A stretch of DNA of 64,000 nt from Candidatus Methanobinarius endosymbioticus (GTDB taxonomy: Archaea; Methanobacteriota; Methanobacteria; Methanobacteriales; Methanobacteriaceae). A program made the translations under genes and the position numbers. The notes under the pieces are model-generated. The model was not told the DNA's origin. It saw only the letters and a list, made by a program, of their open reading frames with translations, and searched no databases. Shown in pieces: positions 10,112 through 18,763 of this stretch. The stretch is taken from NCBI GenBank assembly GCA_003315655.1, contig NIZT01000070.1:62001-126000 (forward strand). Direction: 5' to 3'. How positions within the stretch are numbered: position 1 is the first letter of the stretch; each line of letters opens with the position of its first letter.

Positions 10112-10756
10112 ATGAATGTTTACATTAAAGAGGATCAAATAATTACTAAAAATCTGGTTCCAGGGAAAAAAGTTTATGGAGAACTTTTATTAGAAGAAGA
10201 TGAAGTTGAATATAGAATATGGAATCCAAGTAGATCAAAATTAGCTGCTGCATATTTAAATGGACTTGAAAATTTGAATATTCCAATAGATTCAACTATT
10301 TTGTATCTTGGAGCATCTACTGGAACTACAGTTTCTCATATATCAGATATTGTTAGTGATGGATTGATTTATGCAGTAGAATTCTCAGCAGTAAGTATGA
10401 GAAAACTCGTTAGATTAAGTGAAACCAGGTCTAACATTGCACCAATCCTTTCTGATGCCACTAAACCAAAAAATTACATTGATTTAGTTGAAAAAGTAGA
10501 TTTTGTTTATTGTGATGTTGCTCAACCTAATCAAACAAAAGCATTTATGGATAATGTAAATCTTTTTTTAAAAGAAGATTCTTTAGGTATGATCATGATT
10601 AAATCTAGGAGCATAGACGTTAATCAAAAACCACAAAAAATCTTTAAACAAGAAGAAAAGAAATTAAAAGAAAAAGGATTTTCAATTGTTGAAAAGATCA
10701 AGCTTGAACCATATGAAAAAGATCATATTGGGTTTTTAGTTAAAAAAAGCTTTTAA
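10112..10756 (+). CDS. flpA: Fibrillarin-like rRNA/tRNA 2'-O-methyltransferase
   Basis: Fibrillarin is the methyltransferase of archaeal C/D RNPs, using S-adenosylmethionine to methylate ribose 2'-OH at guided sites. The SAM loop LYLGASTGTTVSH lies at residues 64-76 and the catalytic region KVDFVYCDVAQPNQ further on. I chose the ATG at 10112 (MNVYIKED, 214 residues) rather than an earlier frame opening at 10058, because it matches family N-termini. In related archaea fibrillarin follows nop5 in the same direction; here the remaining nop5 half is divergent and abuts it. Confidence 0.93.
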   Translation: MNVYIKEDQIITKNLVPGKKVYGELLLEEDEVEYRIWNPSRSKLAAAYLNGLENLNIPIDSTILYLGASTGTTVSHISDIVSDGLIYAVEFSAVSMRKLVRLSETRSNIAPILSDATKPKNYIDLVEKVDFVYCDVAQPNQTKAFMDNVNLFLKEDSLGMIMIKSRSIDVNQKPQKIFKQEEKKLKEKGFSIVEKIKLEPYEKDHIGFLVKKSF

Positions 10757-10774
10757 AGAGTAATTTTATATAAT

Positions 10775-10870
10775 TTTATCTAATTAGATAGTTTTTTATA
10801 TTTTTTATATATTTTATTTTTTATTTTTTATTTTTTTTATATATATATTATATTTTATATGCTTTTTTAC
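10775..10870 (+). terminator. T-rich terminator after fibrillarin
   Basis: Repeated T runs of 5-8 bases begin about 20 bases after the fibrillarin stop. Archaeal RNA polymerase terminates at such oligo-T tracts without a hairpin. Confidence 0.5.
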
Positions 10871-11319
10871 ATTTTTTATATATTTTTATTTATCTTATTC
10901 TCATTTATTCATTTATACTTAAGAAAATTACTCATAATTGAACATATTCGTTGTATTTCATAAGTATTTAACACTATTTTGAAATTATTTTAGCTAATTT
11001 TGATATATGTTCATTAAAGTATTATTAACATACAATAAAAATTTGCTCTGTTTAAAGATCTAATAAAAATTTTAATCTTATTTTATAAAATAATAATTAA
11101 ATTGAATATTTTTTAATTATAAGTTTTAATTATTATAATTATTATTTATATGATATTTTAAAAATTTCTGTTCATTAAAAACCAAATGATTCTTATTATA
11201 TATGAAAATTCATGCTAATAATAGTACTGATTGAGTGAATAACCAAGATATATATGAAAAAAATTTTTAGAAAAAATAAGAAAAAGTATTACTAAAGAAA
11301 GCTTTTTATACTAGTATGG
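10871..11319. other. Intergenic, no gene seen
   Basis: Part of a 0.9-kb gene-free region between fibrillarin and taw2. This part is plain AT-rich sequence. A possible TATA box (CTTTTTATAC) is at 11302-11311. Confidence 0.4.
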
Positions 11320-11348
11320 CTATATATAGATGTGCAATGCAATATAAG

Positions 11349-11445
11349 GAAAAAGTTCAAATTTTGTCCTCTGGGGTATTTCACATTCATATACACTCTA
11401 CATTGGTAAAAACCCAGGGGATTGAACTTATTCTATTAAAATAAC
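11349..11445 (+). ncRNA. Candidate small structured RNA
   Basis: A GC-rich island in an otherwise AT-rich gap. Outer stem AAGTTCAA (11353-11360) pairs perfectly with TTGAACTT (11422-11429). Inner stem CCTCTGGG (11368-11375) pairs with CCCAGGGG (11413-11420) with one G-U. A seven-base bulge faces a single A between the stems, and the apical loop is 37 bases. CTATATATAG at 11320-11329 is placed as a TATA box would be for a start near 11350, and T runs follow from about 11448. It resembles no RNA family I know; an H/ACA-type guide is possible but no K-turn is evident. Strand is inferred from the promoter. Confidence 0.5.
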
Positions 11446-11677
11446 TATTTTTATACAATATTTTTCATGTAAATTTATCAATTTAGGTAATAACTCTAGA
11501 TTTTCGTGATAAATCATTAATATTTAATTATTTTAATAAATCACTGAAAAAGTATTACTTTTTACTTATTAAGACTACTTAAATTCTTTTTCAATTATTT
11601 TATATTGTTCAATTGAATTAATTCAATTTAAACAAAATTTTATAATACTGACATTACTATCTAATACTAATGATAAA

Positions 11678-12448
11678 ATGAAATGGAAAAAAATTGGTAA
11701 GATTCTTTTAATTGACAAAAATTTGGAAAGTACCTATGCTGGGCGATTTAATGATCTATTATTAGAACATAAAGTTGATACAATAGCTAAAATCAAAAGT
11801 ATTGATGGAAAAATGAGACAACCTTCTATTGAAATAATAGCAGGTGATAATTCAACTGAAACTGTCCATAAAGAAAATGGATGTTTATTTAAATTAGATA
11901 TCGCTAAAGTAATGTGGTCAAAGGGAAATACAACTGAAAGATTAAGAATAGCTAATTTAGTTGAAAATGATGAAGTTGTTTTAGACATGTTTGCAGGAAT
12001 TGGATACTTTTTATTACCTATAGCTATTCATTCTGATCCTCAAAAAATATATTCTATTGAAATAAATCCTGAATCTTATTATTATCTTAATAAAAACATA
12101 GATTTAAATAAAATAAATGAAAAATCTAATAAAAAATTAGGATATGATTTGATAGAACCAATTTTGGGTGATTCTAAATTAATTGCTCCTAAATTCAAGG
12201 CAGATAGAATTTTAATGGGTTATGTGAAAACAACTCACAATTTTCTAGATTCTGCAATTAAATCTCTAAATAAAGAAGGAATTATCCATTATCATGAAAC
12301 TGTTCCAGAAAAGTTAATGAATACGCGTCCAGTTAACCGTATTAAACAATCAGCTAATGATCGAGAGGTTGAAATTTTATCAAACAGAATTATAAAAAAA
12401 TATTCTCCTGGTGTGGTTCATACTGTTGTTGATGCTAAAATATATTAA
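11678..12448 (+). CDS. taw2: tRNA(Phe) wybutosine-pathway aminocarboxypropyltransferase Taw2
   Basis: Taw2 transfers the 3-amino-3-carboxypropyl group of SAM to the tricyclic imidazopurine base at position 37 of tRNA-Phe. The 256-residue protein has the Trm5/Tyw2 core with DMFAGIG (residues 103-109) for SAM. It has MGYVKTTHNFL at 180-190, where methyltransferase Trm5 would carry NLP; this tells the two apart. The ending YSPGVVHTVVDAKIY also fits Taw2. The ribosome binding site is weak. No operon partner. Confidence 0.85.
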   Translation: MKWKKIGKILLIDKNLESTYAGRFNDLLLEHKVDTIAKIKSIDGKMRQPSIEIIAGDNSTETVHKENGCLFKLDIAKVMWSKGNTTERLRIANLVENDEVVLDMFAGIGYFLLPIAIHSDPQKIYSIEINPESYYYLNKNIDLNKINEKSNKKLGYDLIEPILGDSKLIAPKFKADRILMGYVKTTHNFLDSAIKSLNKEGIIHYHETVPEKLMNTRPVNRIKQSANDREVEILSNRIIKKYSPGVVHTVVDAKIY

Positions 12449-12811
12449 TCATATCATTGATTAATAAATATTTATTGATTTATTTCATAATTTTATTTTA
12501 TACATTTGTATTTCTTAAATTTTTTATCTTATACTTTTTTTATTTTATACATTATTTTAAAAAAATTAAGATACTTTTAAATTACTATTAATACATATAA
12601 TAAGTATTATTAGAAATGTTAAATTTATATAATCTATAAAATTTAGATATTTATTATAGTATAATTTAAATAATAGTAATATTTACTTGATAAATAATTG
12701 ATAATTTGATAATTGAATTTTTTGTGATATTAATTAATATCTGTTACTCATAAATTTGTTTAATGGTTTTATTATTCGCAAATTTTATTTATATCTATTG
12801 TGGTGTTATAG
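12449..12811. other. Intergenic, no gene seen
   Basis: AT-rich gap. A TATA-like TTTATATC lies at 12788-12795 close to the mptA start, and a GGTG ribosome binding site at 12802-12805. Confidence 0.4.
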
Positions 12812-13750
12812 TTGGTAGTTTGTTTCCCAGATACACAAGATAATATGCCTAAAGTCCCAGTTCATTTAACTCGTGTAGGAGTAACTGGGGTTAAAAAACT
12901 TTTAAAAATCGAAAGAGATGAAAAAAGACCTATAGTTCTCATCCCTACATTTGATGCTTTTGTTGATCTTCCTAGTGATCAAAAAGGTATTCACATGTCT
13001 AGAAGCCCAGAAGCTATTAGTGAAGTAGTGGAAGAAGTTGTAAATCGAAACTCTTTTGAAGTTGAGTCATTATGTGCAGAAATTGTAAAAACTATGATGG
13101 AAAAGCATAAATATGCAAAAATGGCGGAAGTAAAAATGAGCAGTGACTTCATGTTTGTAAAGAAATCTCCTGTCACTGAAAATAAAACTCAAGAAATGAC
13201 TAAATTAATAGCTAAAGCAGTTGGTTCTAGAGAAGATGGCGAAATAAAGATTCGTAAAAGTATTGGTGCAGAAGTAATTGGAATGACAGTTTGTCCTTGT
13301 GCACAAGATTCAGTGATGGAAGCTGATAGAGCTAAATTACTAGAATTTTTAGATGAAGAAACCACTCAAAAAATAGTGGATACTGTTACTTTCGCATCTC
13401 ATAATCAAAGAGGAATCGGAACAATGATAATTGAAGTTCCTGAACATCAAACAGTCCGTGGAGAAGATATAATTCAAATTATTGAAGATTCAATGAGTTC
13501 TCCTGTTTGTGAACTTCTTAAAAGGCCTGATGAAAATGCTATAGTGATGCAAGCTCATAAAAAACCAGGTTTTGTTGAGGACTGTGTTCGTAATATGGTT
13601 GAAAAAATTATTCAAAATTATTCACACCTTCCAGATGACACTATGGTTACAGTTCGCCAAGTAAATGAAGAAAGTATCCATAGACACAACGCCTTTGCAG
13701 AAAAAATAGCTACTATGGGTGAATTAAAAGGTGAATTAAAAGGTAAATAA
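12812..13750 (+). CDS. mptA: GTP cyclohydrolase MptA
   Basis: MptA is the Fe(II)-dependent GTP cyclohydrolase that opens tetrahydromethanopterin synthesis, giving 7,8-dihydroneopterin 2',3'-cyclic phosphate. The 312-residue protein begins CFPDTQDNMPKVPVHLTRVG, typical of the family, and carries the metal-site region GMTVCPCAQ (Cys161, Cys163), SHNQRGIG and EVPEHQ shared with FolE2. The start is TTG at 12812 with a GGTG site eight bases upstream; the next ATG (codon 12) would cut into the conserved N-terminus. It stands alone, 202 bases before the next gene. Confidence 0.93.
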   Translation: MVVCFPDTQDNMPKVPVHLTRVGVTGVKKLLKIERDEKRPIVLIPTFDAFVDLPSDQKGIHMSRSPEAISEVVEEVVNRNSFEVESLCAEIVKTMMEKHKYAKMAEVKMSSDFMFVKKSPVTENKTQEMTKLIAKAVGSREDGEIKIRKSIGAEVIGMTVCPCAQDSVMEADRAKLLEFLDEETTQKIVDTVTFASHNQRGIGTMIIEVPEHQTVRGEDIIQIIEDSMSSPVCELLKRPDENAIVMQAHKKPGFVEDCVRNMVEKIIQNYSHLPDDTMVTVRQVNEESIHRHNAFAEKIATMGELKGELKGK

Positions 13751-13952
13751 AGAAATAAACAATTTTTGATAATTTTTACCTTTATATTTTATTATTTAAT
13801 ATAATCTAGTACAAATTATAATAATATTTTTATAATATTTATAATATGTTTATAATTTTATTGAATATTTATTATATTTTTAATATTTTATAAATTATTA
13901 TTTTATTTTTCAGATTAAAATTTCAAATTAAATTCATAATGAGGAAATTAAC

Positions 13953-14396
13953 ATGGTTAAATTACATAAAATTGCAGGAAAAGTAATAAGCTTTTTTGAA
14001 GCTTTTGATGGATCAAGAGCTGCTTTAGACACTGAAAGAATTCTCATTGTAAGAGGAAAATCTTCAAAAAATATCCCTCTCGATGAAATGGAAGAACAAT
14101 TAGAAAAAATAAAAGACCTTATTGAAGGAAAAGAAGTGGGTGTAGTGTCAGATGAAGCTGGAAAACTAATAAATCGTATGGATGAACAAATTAGGTCTAA
14201 TGTGTCTGTTCAAGGAGATACGGATGTTAATGGTATAATGAGAATGACTAAATCATTAGAAGCTATGAATGTATGTGTAAAATTTAAACTAATGAATTTA
14301 GCTCATACTGCTGCATTTGTTGTAATTTGGAAAGACAAATCTGATTTTGGTCCATTATTTGTAGAAACTGTAGTTTCAGCTGATGAACAAGAATAA
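13953..14396 (+). CDS. Conserved methanogen protein (DUF2120-like)
   Basis: A 147-residue soluble protein with no recognised catalytic motif. I connect it with the methanogen family DUF2120 from memory only. It has an acidic, helical middle (EEQLEKIKDLIEGKEVG) and a conserved-looking C-terminal half (FKLMNLAHTAAFVVIWKDKS). The ATG follows a GAGGA site. It lies 202 bases after mptA on the same strand, and two hairpins follow its stop. Confidence 0.6.
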   Translation: MVKLHKIAGKVISFFEAFDGSRAALDTERILIVRGKSSKNIPLDEMEEQLEKIKDLIEGKEVGVVSDEAGKLINRMDEQIRSNVSVQGDTDVNGIMRMTKSLEAMNVCVKFKLMNLAHTAAFVVIWKDKSDFGPLFVETVVSADEQE

Positions 14397-14407
14397 AAAT
14401 AAAATAA

Positions 14408-14448
14408 GGTGAAATGAATAAATCACCTATCATTTCGAAATAATGATA
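14408..14448 (+). promoter_or_regulatory. Twin hairpins after the DUF2120-like gene
   Basis: GGTGA (14408-14412) pairs with TCACC (14423-14427). The next base starts a second stem, TATCATT (14428-14434) with AATGATA (14442-14448) around a seven-base loop. They begin 12 bases after the stop codon. They could protect the 3' end or aid termination. Confidence 0.4.
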
Positions 14449-14657
14449 ATTTAAATATACCTATTATTTCAAAATTAACTACTATTTATGTACATGAGTG
14501 GTATTTTAAATATATTTAGTAATTTATAATATAACTAGTAATGTTTAGCATGACTATTTTTTAAAATATATTATTATTATAATATTTTTAAAATATATCA
14601 TTAAATAATATTATATATTATAATACAATAGATAATGTTTTAATTAGATTGATTCAT

Positions 14658-15791
14658 ATGAAAATACTATCTGATATTTCTAATTCTCAAATAAAAGAAG
14701 GAAATTTAAGTAAAGAAGATATTTTAAATCTTCTTAATACAAAACAAAATGATATCACTGATCTTATGAGTTTAGCTAACTCAAAAAGAGAAAATAATAT
14801 CATTACTTATTCTAAAAATGTCTTTATTCCTTTAACAGAAATATGTATAAATTATTGTGGATATTGCACATTTAGGAAAGATCCAACAGATTCTAAAGCT
14901 ATTATTTTAAAAGAAAAATCTGAAGTTATTTCTCAATTAAAAATAGCAGAAAAACAAGGATGTAAAGAAGCATTGCTCACTTTTGGTGAACAGGCTGATG
15001 AAGAAGAAGTTGTTAAATTAGCTTTAAATAAAATGGGCTTTGAAAATATGACTGAATATAGTTATGATATTTGTGAAGCTACTTTAAATAACACAAATTT
15101 ACTTCCTCATACGAATGCTGGTGTTTTAAGCTATGATGAAATGAAATCATTAAAAGAAGTCAATGTGTCTATGGGAATGATGCTTGAAAATTCTTCTTCA
15201 AGATTGAGAAAAACAGATGCTCATAAAAATAGTCCTGGAAAAGATCCTAAGCTTAGGGTTAAAACTATAGCTGACGCAGGAAAATTAAAAATTCCATATA
15301 CTACTGGGATATTAGTTGGAATTGGTGAAACAAAAGAAGAAATTGCTGAATCACTACTCAGTATTAAAAACTTACAAGATAAATATGGTCATATTCAGGA
15401 GATTATTATTCAGAATTTTAGATCTAAACCAGGAATTCCAATGGAATATTATGCTGAACCTTCTGTTTTAGACATGATTAGAACAGTTTCAGTAGCTAAA
15501 CTACTTTTTGAAGATGTCTCTATTCAAGTTCCTCCAAATCTTAATCATGAAACAAACCAAATATTTTTACTCTGTGGAGCTGATGATTGGGGAGGAATAT
15601 CTCCAGTTAGTAAAGATTATGTAAATCCTGAAGCTCCTTGGCCAGAAATAGAACATATGAAACATTTAACTAATTATGTTGGTTTGGATTTGAAAGAGAG
15701 ATTAGCTATTTATGACAAATACATTAATAATGAATATTTAAATGAAAATATTTTAAATAGAACTATTAAATTGAAGAAATCAATTTCTTAA
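14658..15791 (+). CDS. cofG: FO synthase subunit 1, CofG
   Basis: This radical-SAM enzyme works with CofH to make the deazaflavin FO of coenzyme F420. The iron-sulfur motif CINYCGYC gives the CxxxCxxC spacing, at residues 63-70 from the ATG. SAM-site features such as GILVGIGETKEE and the family-specific APWPEIEHM near the C-terminus support CofG over CofH. I chose ATG 14658; a TTG three codons earlier (14649) is possible. A tRNA thiolase gene follows after 39 bases and may be cotranscribed. Confidence 0.93.
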   Translation: MKILSDISNSQIKEGNLSKEDILNLLNTKQNDITDLMSLANSKRENNIITYSKNVFIPLTEICINYCGYCTFRKDPTDSKAIILKEKSEVISQLKIAEKQGCKEALLTFGEQADEEEVVKLALNKMGFENMTEYSYDICEATLNNTNLLPHTNAGVLSYDEMKSLKEVNVSMGMMLENSSSRLRKTDAHKNSPGKDPKLRVKTIADAGKLKIPYTTGILVGIGETKEEIAESLLSIKNLQDKYGHIQEIIIQNFRSKPGIPMEYYAEPSVLDMIRTVSVAKLLFEDVSIQVPPNLNHETNQIFLLCGADDWGGISPVSKDYVNPEAPWPEIEHMKHLTNYVGLDLKERLAIYDKYINNEYLNENILNRTIKLKKSIS

Positions 15792-15830
15792 ATGAAATAT
15801 ATTTTTTAAATTTACTATCTGAGTGAGCTT

Positions 15831-16697
15831 ATGACTGTTTTAAAAAAAGATGAATTTAATGAAAAAATATTTTCTAGAATAGAAAATATTATAACTTCTT
15901 ATAATTTAATAAATGAAGATGATAATATAGCTATAGCTCTTTCTGGTGGAAAAGACAGTGTTTTAACATTGCATGCATTATCTGATTTTCAACATTCTCA
16001 ATCATTTGATTTTAAATTAACAGCTATATCTGTGGATGAAGGTATTGATGGATATAGGCAACATGGAATTGATTCAGCTATTTTTAATGCAGAAGAGCTA
16101 GGAATAAAACTCATTCAAAAATCTTTTAAAGAAGACGTGGATTTCACTCTTGATGACTGTTATCATCATTTCAAAAGTGCTTGTATTCCTTGTGGAGTTT
16201 TTAGAAGAAGCATACTTAATAAAACTGCCTATGATATTGGTGCAGACAAAATAGCTACTGGTCATAATTTGGATGATGAAATTCAATCATTTTTAATGAG
16301 TTTTTCTAGAGGAGGCACACTAAAATTTTCTAAATTTGGTCCAATATTAGATTCTATTCATCCTAAACTTATTCCTAGAATAAAACCATTGTGGGATACA
16401 CCAGAAAAAGATGTTGGAACATGGGCAATTATAAATAATATCAACATTCATTTAGCTGAATGTCCATATTCAAATTTATCTCTTAGAGCTAAAACAAAAG
16501 AATTTTTAAACAAAACAGAATCTAAATATCGTGGAACAAAGCTAAATATGATGGAATCTTTTAAAAAAATGATCCTGGAGATTAAAAGAGAAAATTCTTA
16601 TATTAATAAGTGTAAAAAATGTGGAGAACCTTGTTCAGGACAAATATGTAAAGCATGTGAAATATCTGATATTATTAAAGATAATAAGAATAATTAA
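15831..16697 (+). CDS. tRNA thiolation protein (TtuA/NcsA family)
   Basis: PP-loop ATPase that adenylates a tRNA uridine or cytidine for replacement of oxygen by sulfur. SGGKDS is at residues 38-43. The three cysteines expected to hold a [4Fe-4S] cluster are Cys118 and Cys121 (ACIPCG) and Cys211 (CPYS). A C-terminal zinc ribbon has Cys261, 264, 268, 273 and 276. The N-terminal zinc finger of classical TtuA is missing; the 39 bases upstream hold no sign of it. Which base is modified cannot be told. It follows cofG closely. Confidence 0.85.
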   Translation: MTVLKKDEFNEKIFSRIENIITSYNLINEDDNIAIALSGGKDSVLTLHALSDFQHSQSFDFKLTAISVDEGIDGYRQHGIDSAIFNAEELGIKLIQKSFKEDVDFTLDDCYHHFKSACIPCGVFRRSILNKTAYDIGADKIATGHNLDDEIQSFLMSFSRGGTLKFSKFGPILDSIHPKLIPRIKPLWDTPEKDVGTWAIINNINIHLAECPYSNLSLRAKTKEFLNKTESKYRGTKLNMMESFKKMILEIKRENSYINKCKKCGEPCSGQICKACEISDIIKDNKNN

Positions 16698-16887
16698 TAA
16701 TAACTAATAATAATTAGAAAAATAAAGATAATTAAAATAATTAAAAATAGTTAAATAGTTTAAATTACTTGAACTAATTAAAAATAATTTAAAAATACTA
16801 AAAAATAAATTTAAAATAGTAAATTAAAAAATTGTAAAAATAAAAATTATAAATAGAAAAATTATAAGAAATTTTTATTTATTTTTT

Positions 16888-18222
16888 CTAATCAAAGAGA
16901 TTATCTTCTTCTATAACTTCTTCTTTTTCGTTTTGTGTAACTAAAACTTTATCTATGTGATGTCCCTCCATATCGACTATTTCAAAATCAAAGTTTTCCC
17001 AACTGAATTCTTCTCCAGTTTCAGGTATCTTATTGAGGTAGCTAAGTATAAAACCTGCTATGGTATTATAATTGCCTTCTTTTTCATCACCTAATTCTTC
17101 AATTTCAAATAATTCTTTAAATCTATGAATGGAATATCCACTGTCAATTAACCAGGACCCGTCATTTCTTTCTATAGCTGTTGGTTCATCCATTTCATCA
17201 ATACCTGGAATATCTCCAACTATTCCTTCAAGTATATCATTTAGAGTAATTAATCCTTCTACTCCTCCATATTCATTAACTACAAGAGCTATATGAACAT
17301 ATTCGAGGTTTTCTTTAAAAAGTTTTAATAAATCTAAAGATGGAAGATTTTCTGGAACCATCAATGGTTTTTTTAGATATTTTTTCATGTCGAATTCCTC
17401 TTCTTTAAAAATAGAACTAAGAATATCTTTGGTTTGAACAACTCCTAAAACATCATCAAGATCTCTTTCAGCTACTGGGAAAATGGATCTTTCACTTTCA
17501 ACTATTTTAGCTTTATTTTCATCCATATCTTCTTCAAGATCTATCCAAATAATTTCACTTTTTGGAGTCATTAACATATCTACTTTTTGATCATCAAGAC
17601 GGAAAACCCTTGTAATTATATCTTCTTCTTCTTTTTCAATAGTTCCGTCTTCAATTCCTTCTTCAATCAATAATTTGATTTCATCTTCAGTAACAAGACT
17701 TTCTTTAGTTTCACTTGCACCAATAATTTTTAAAAAGAAATTTGTTGATTTACTGAGTACTATAACAATAGGTCCACAAATTTTAGATAATATTTTCATA
17801 TATTTAGCTACTTTAACTGCAATTCCTTCAGGGTCATTTAAAGCTATTCTTTTAGGAACTAATTCTCCAATGACTAAAGAGAGGTAAGTTATGATTATAA
17901 CTACTATTATCATACTGACTCCAGTAGCATAAGTTCCTAAAAATGTTAAATGTTGGGATAATGGTCTTGCTAATGTTGCTCCACCAAATGCACCTGTTAA
18001 AATACCTACAAGAGTAATTCCAATTTGAATAGTGGATAAAAATTGATTAGGGTCTTCTGTTAATTCTATAACTGTATTTACACGTTTTTTACCATTATTC
18101 GCCATTTGTTGTAATTTACTTTTTCGTGAAGATACAACTGCTATCTCCGACATAGCTAATACTCCGTTTAAAATAATTAAAAGGATTATTATAATGATTT
18201 CTAAAACAATATCATATGTCAT
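16888..18222 (-). CDS. CNNM/CorC-type membrane protein (DUF21 and CBS domains)
   Basis: Members export magnesium or sense nucleotides in ion homeostasis; many are annotated as haemolysin-like. The 444-residue protein has an N-terminal DUF21 domain (residues 1-190) with about four membrane segments and the motif GELVPKRIAL (119-128). A CBS pair follows at about 215-340 (VDMLMTPKSEI, VVNEYGGVEGLITLNDILE), then a CorC/HlyC domain at about 355-435. AAGGAACT precedes the ATG. Single gene. Confidence 0.9.
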   Translation of the reverse strand: MTYDIVLEIIIIILLIILNGVLAMSEIAVVSSRKSKLQQMANNGKKRVNTVIELTEDPNQFLSTIQIGITLVGILTGAFGGATLARPLSQHLTFLGTYATGVSMIIVVIIITYLSLVIGELVPKRIALNDPEGIAVKVAKYMKILSKICGPIVIVLSKSTNFFLKIIGASETKESLVTEDEIKLLIEEGIEDGTIEKEEEDIITRVFRLDDQKVDMLMTPKSEIIWIDLEEDMDENKAKIVESERSIFPVAERDLDDVLGVVQTKDILSSIFKEEEFDMKKYLKKPLMVPENLPSLDLLKLFKENLEYVHIALVVNEYGGVEGLITLNDILEGIVGDIPGIDEMDEPTAIERNDGSWLIDSGYSIHRFKELFEIEELGDEKEGNYNTIAGFILSYLNKIPETGEEFSWENFDFEIVDMEGHHIDKVLVTQNEKEEVIEEDNLFD

Positions 18223-18389
18223 TTCTCTAGTTCCTTAATGAATATTATAATCTTCTATACAAATTAATCGTTTATACAAATATTAATTTTATTATTATTA
18301 AGCTTATTATTAATATTATTAATTTTATTTAATTATGAATTTATTATTATAAAAAGTTCAGTAAATGATACTTTATTAATTTAAATGAT

Positions 18390-18638
18390 TTAATCAAAAG
18401 TAATTTCTTTAAATTTTTTGTTTTTTTGGAGTTCATTTGCTTTTTTAAATGCAGTTCCTCCATATATCTCTTCTTGCATATTTCTAACAGCTTCAGAAGC
18501 TTGATTCGTAGTTTCAACTTTTTTAAAAATCCTTCTTTCTTTTACTTTGAGAAATTTTCCACATACACATTTTCTAGTTGCTACTCCTTCTTTAGCATAT
18601 AAAACTCTGCCACAATCACAACGAAAGATAAAATACAT
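18390..18638 (-). CDS. DUF1922 zinc-ribbon protein
   Basis: Small protein of a methanogen family whose Methanothermobacter member (MTH1184, from memory) has a known fold but no known role. The core YFIFRCDCGRVLYAKEGVAT and CVCGKFLKVKERRIF holds two CxC motifs likely to bind zinc. I start at the ATG at 18638 (MYFIFRC, 82 residues), which has GGAG six bases before it; a TTG four codons earlier overlaps that site and is less likely. It lies between the CNNM gene and the TraB remnant on the same strand. Confidence 0.85.
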   Translation of the reverse strand: MYFIFRCDCGRVLYAKEGVATRKCVCGKFLKVKERRIFKKVETTNQASEAVRNMQEEIYGGTAFKKANELQKNKKFKEITFD

Positions 18639-18763
18639 TTTCTTCTCCAATTTACAATTATACTTTCATTATTTATATTTATTATTATATATTTGAATAT
18701 ATGTATTAATCATGTTATTAAAAATCTTATTATTTAATTATAATGATATATCGAAATTATTAT

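Noticed and set aside
11349-11430. tRNA or known riboswitch at the GC-rich hairpin
   Set aside because: No anticodon arm or T-arm consensus in the right places, and no match to riboswitch cores I know.
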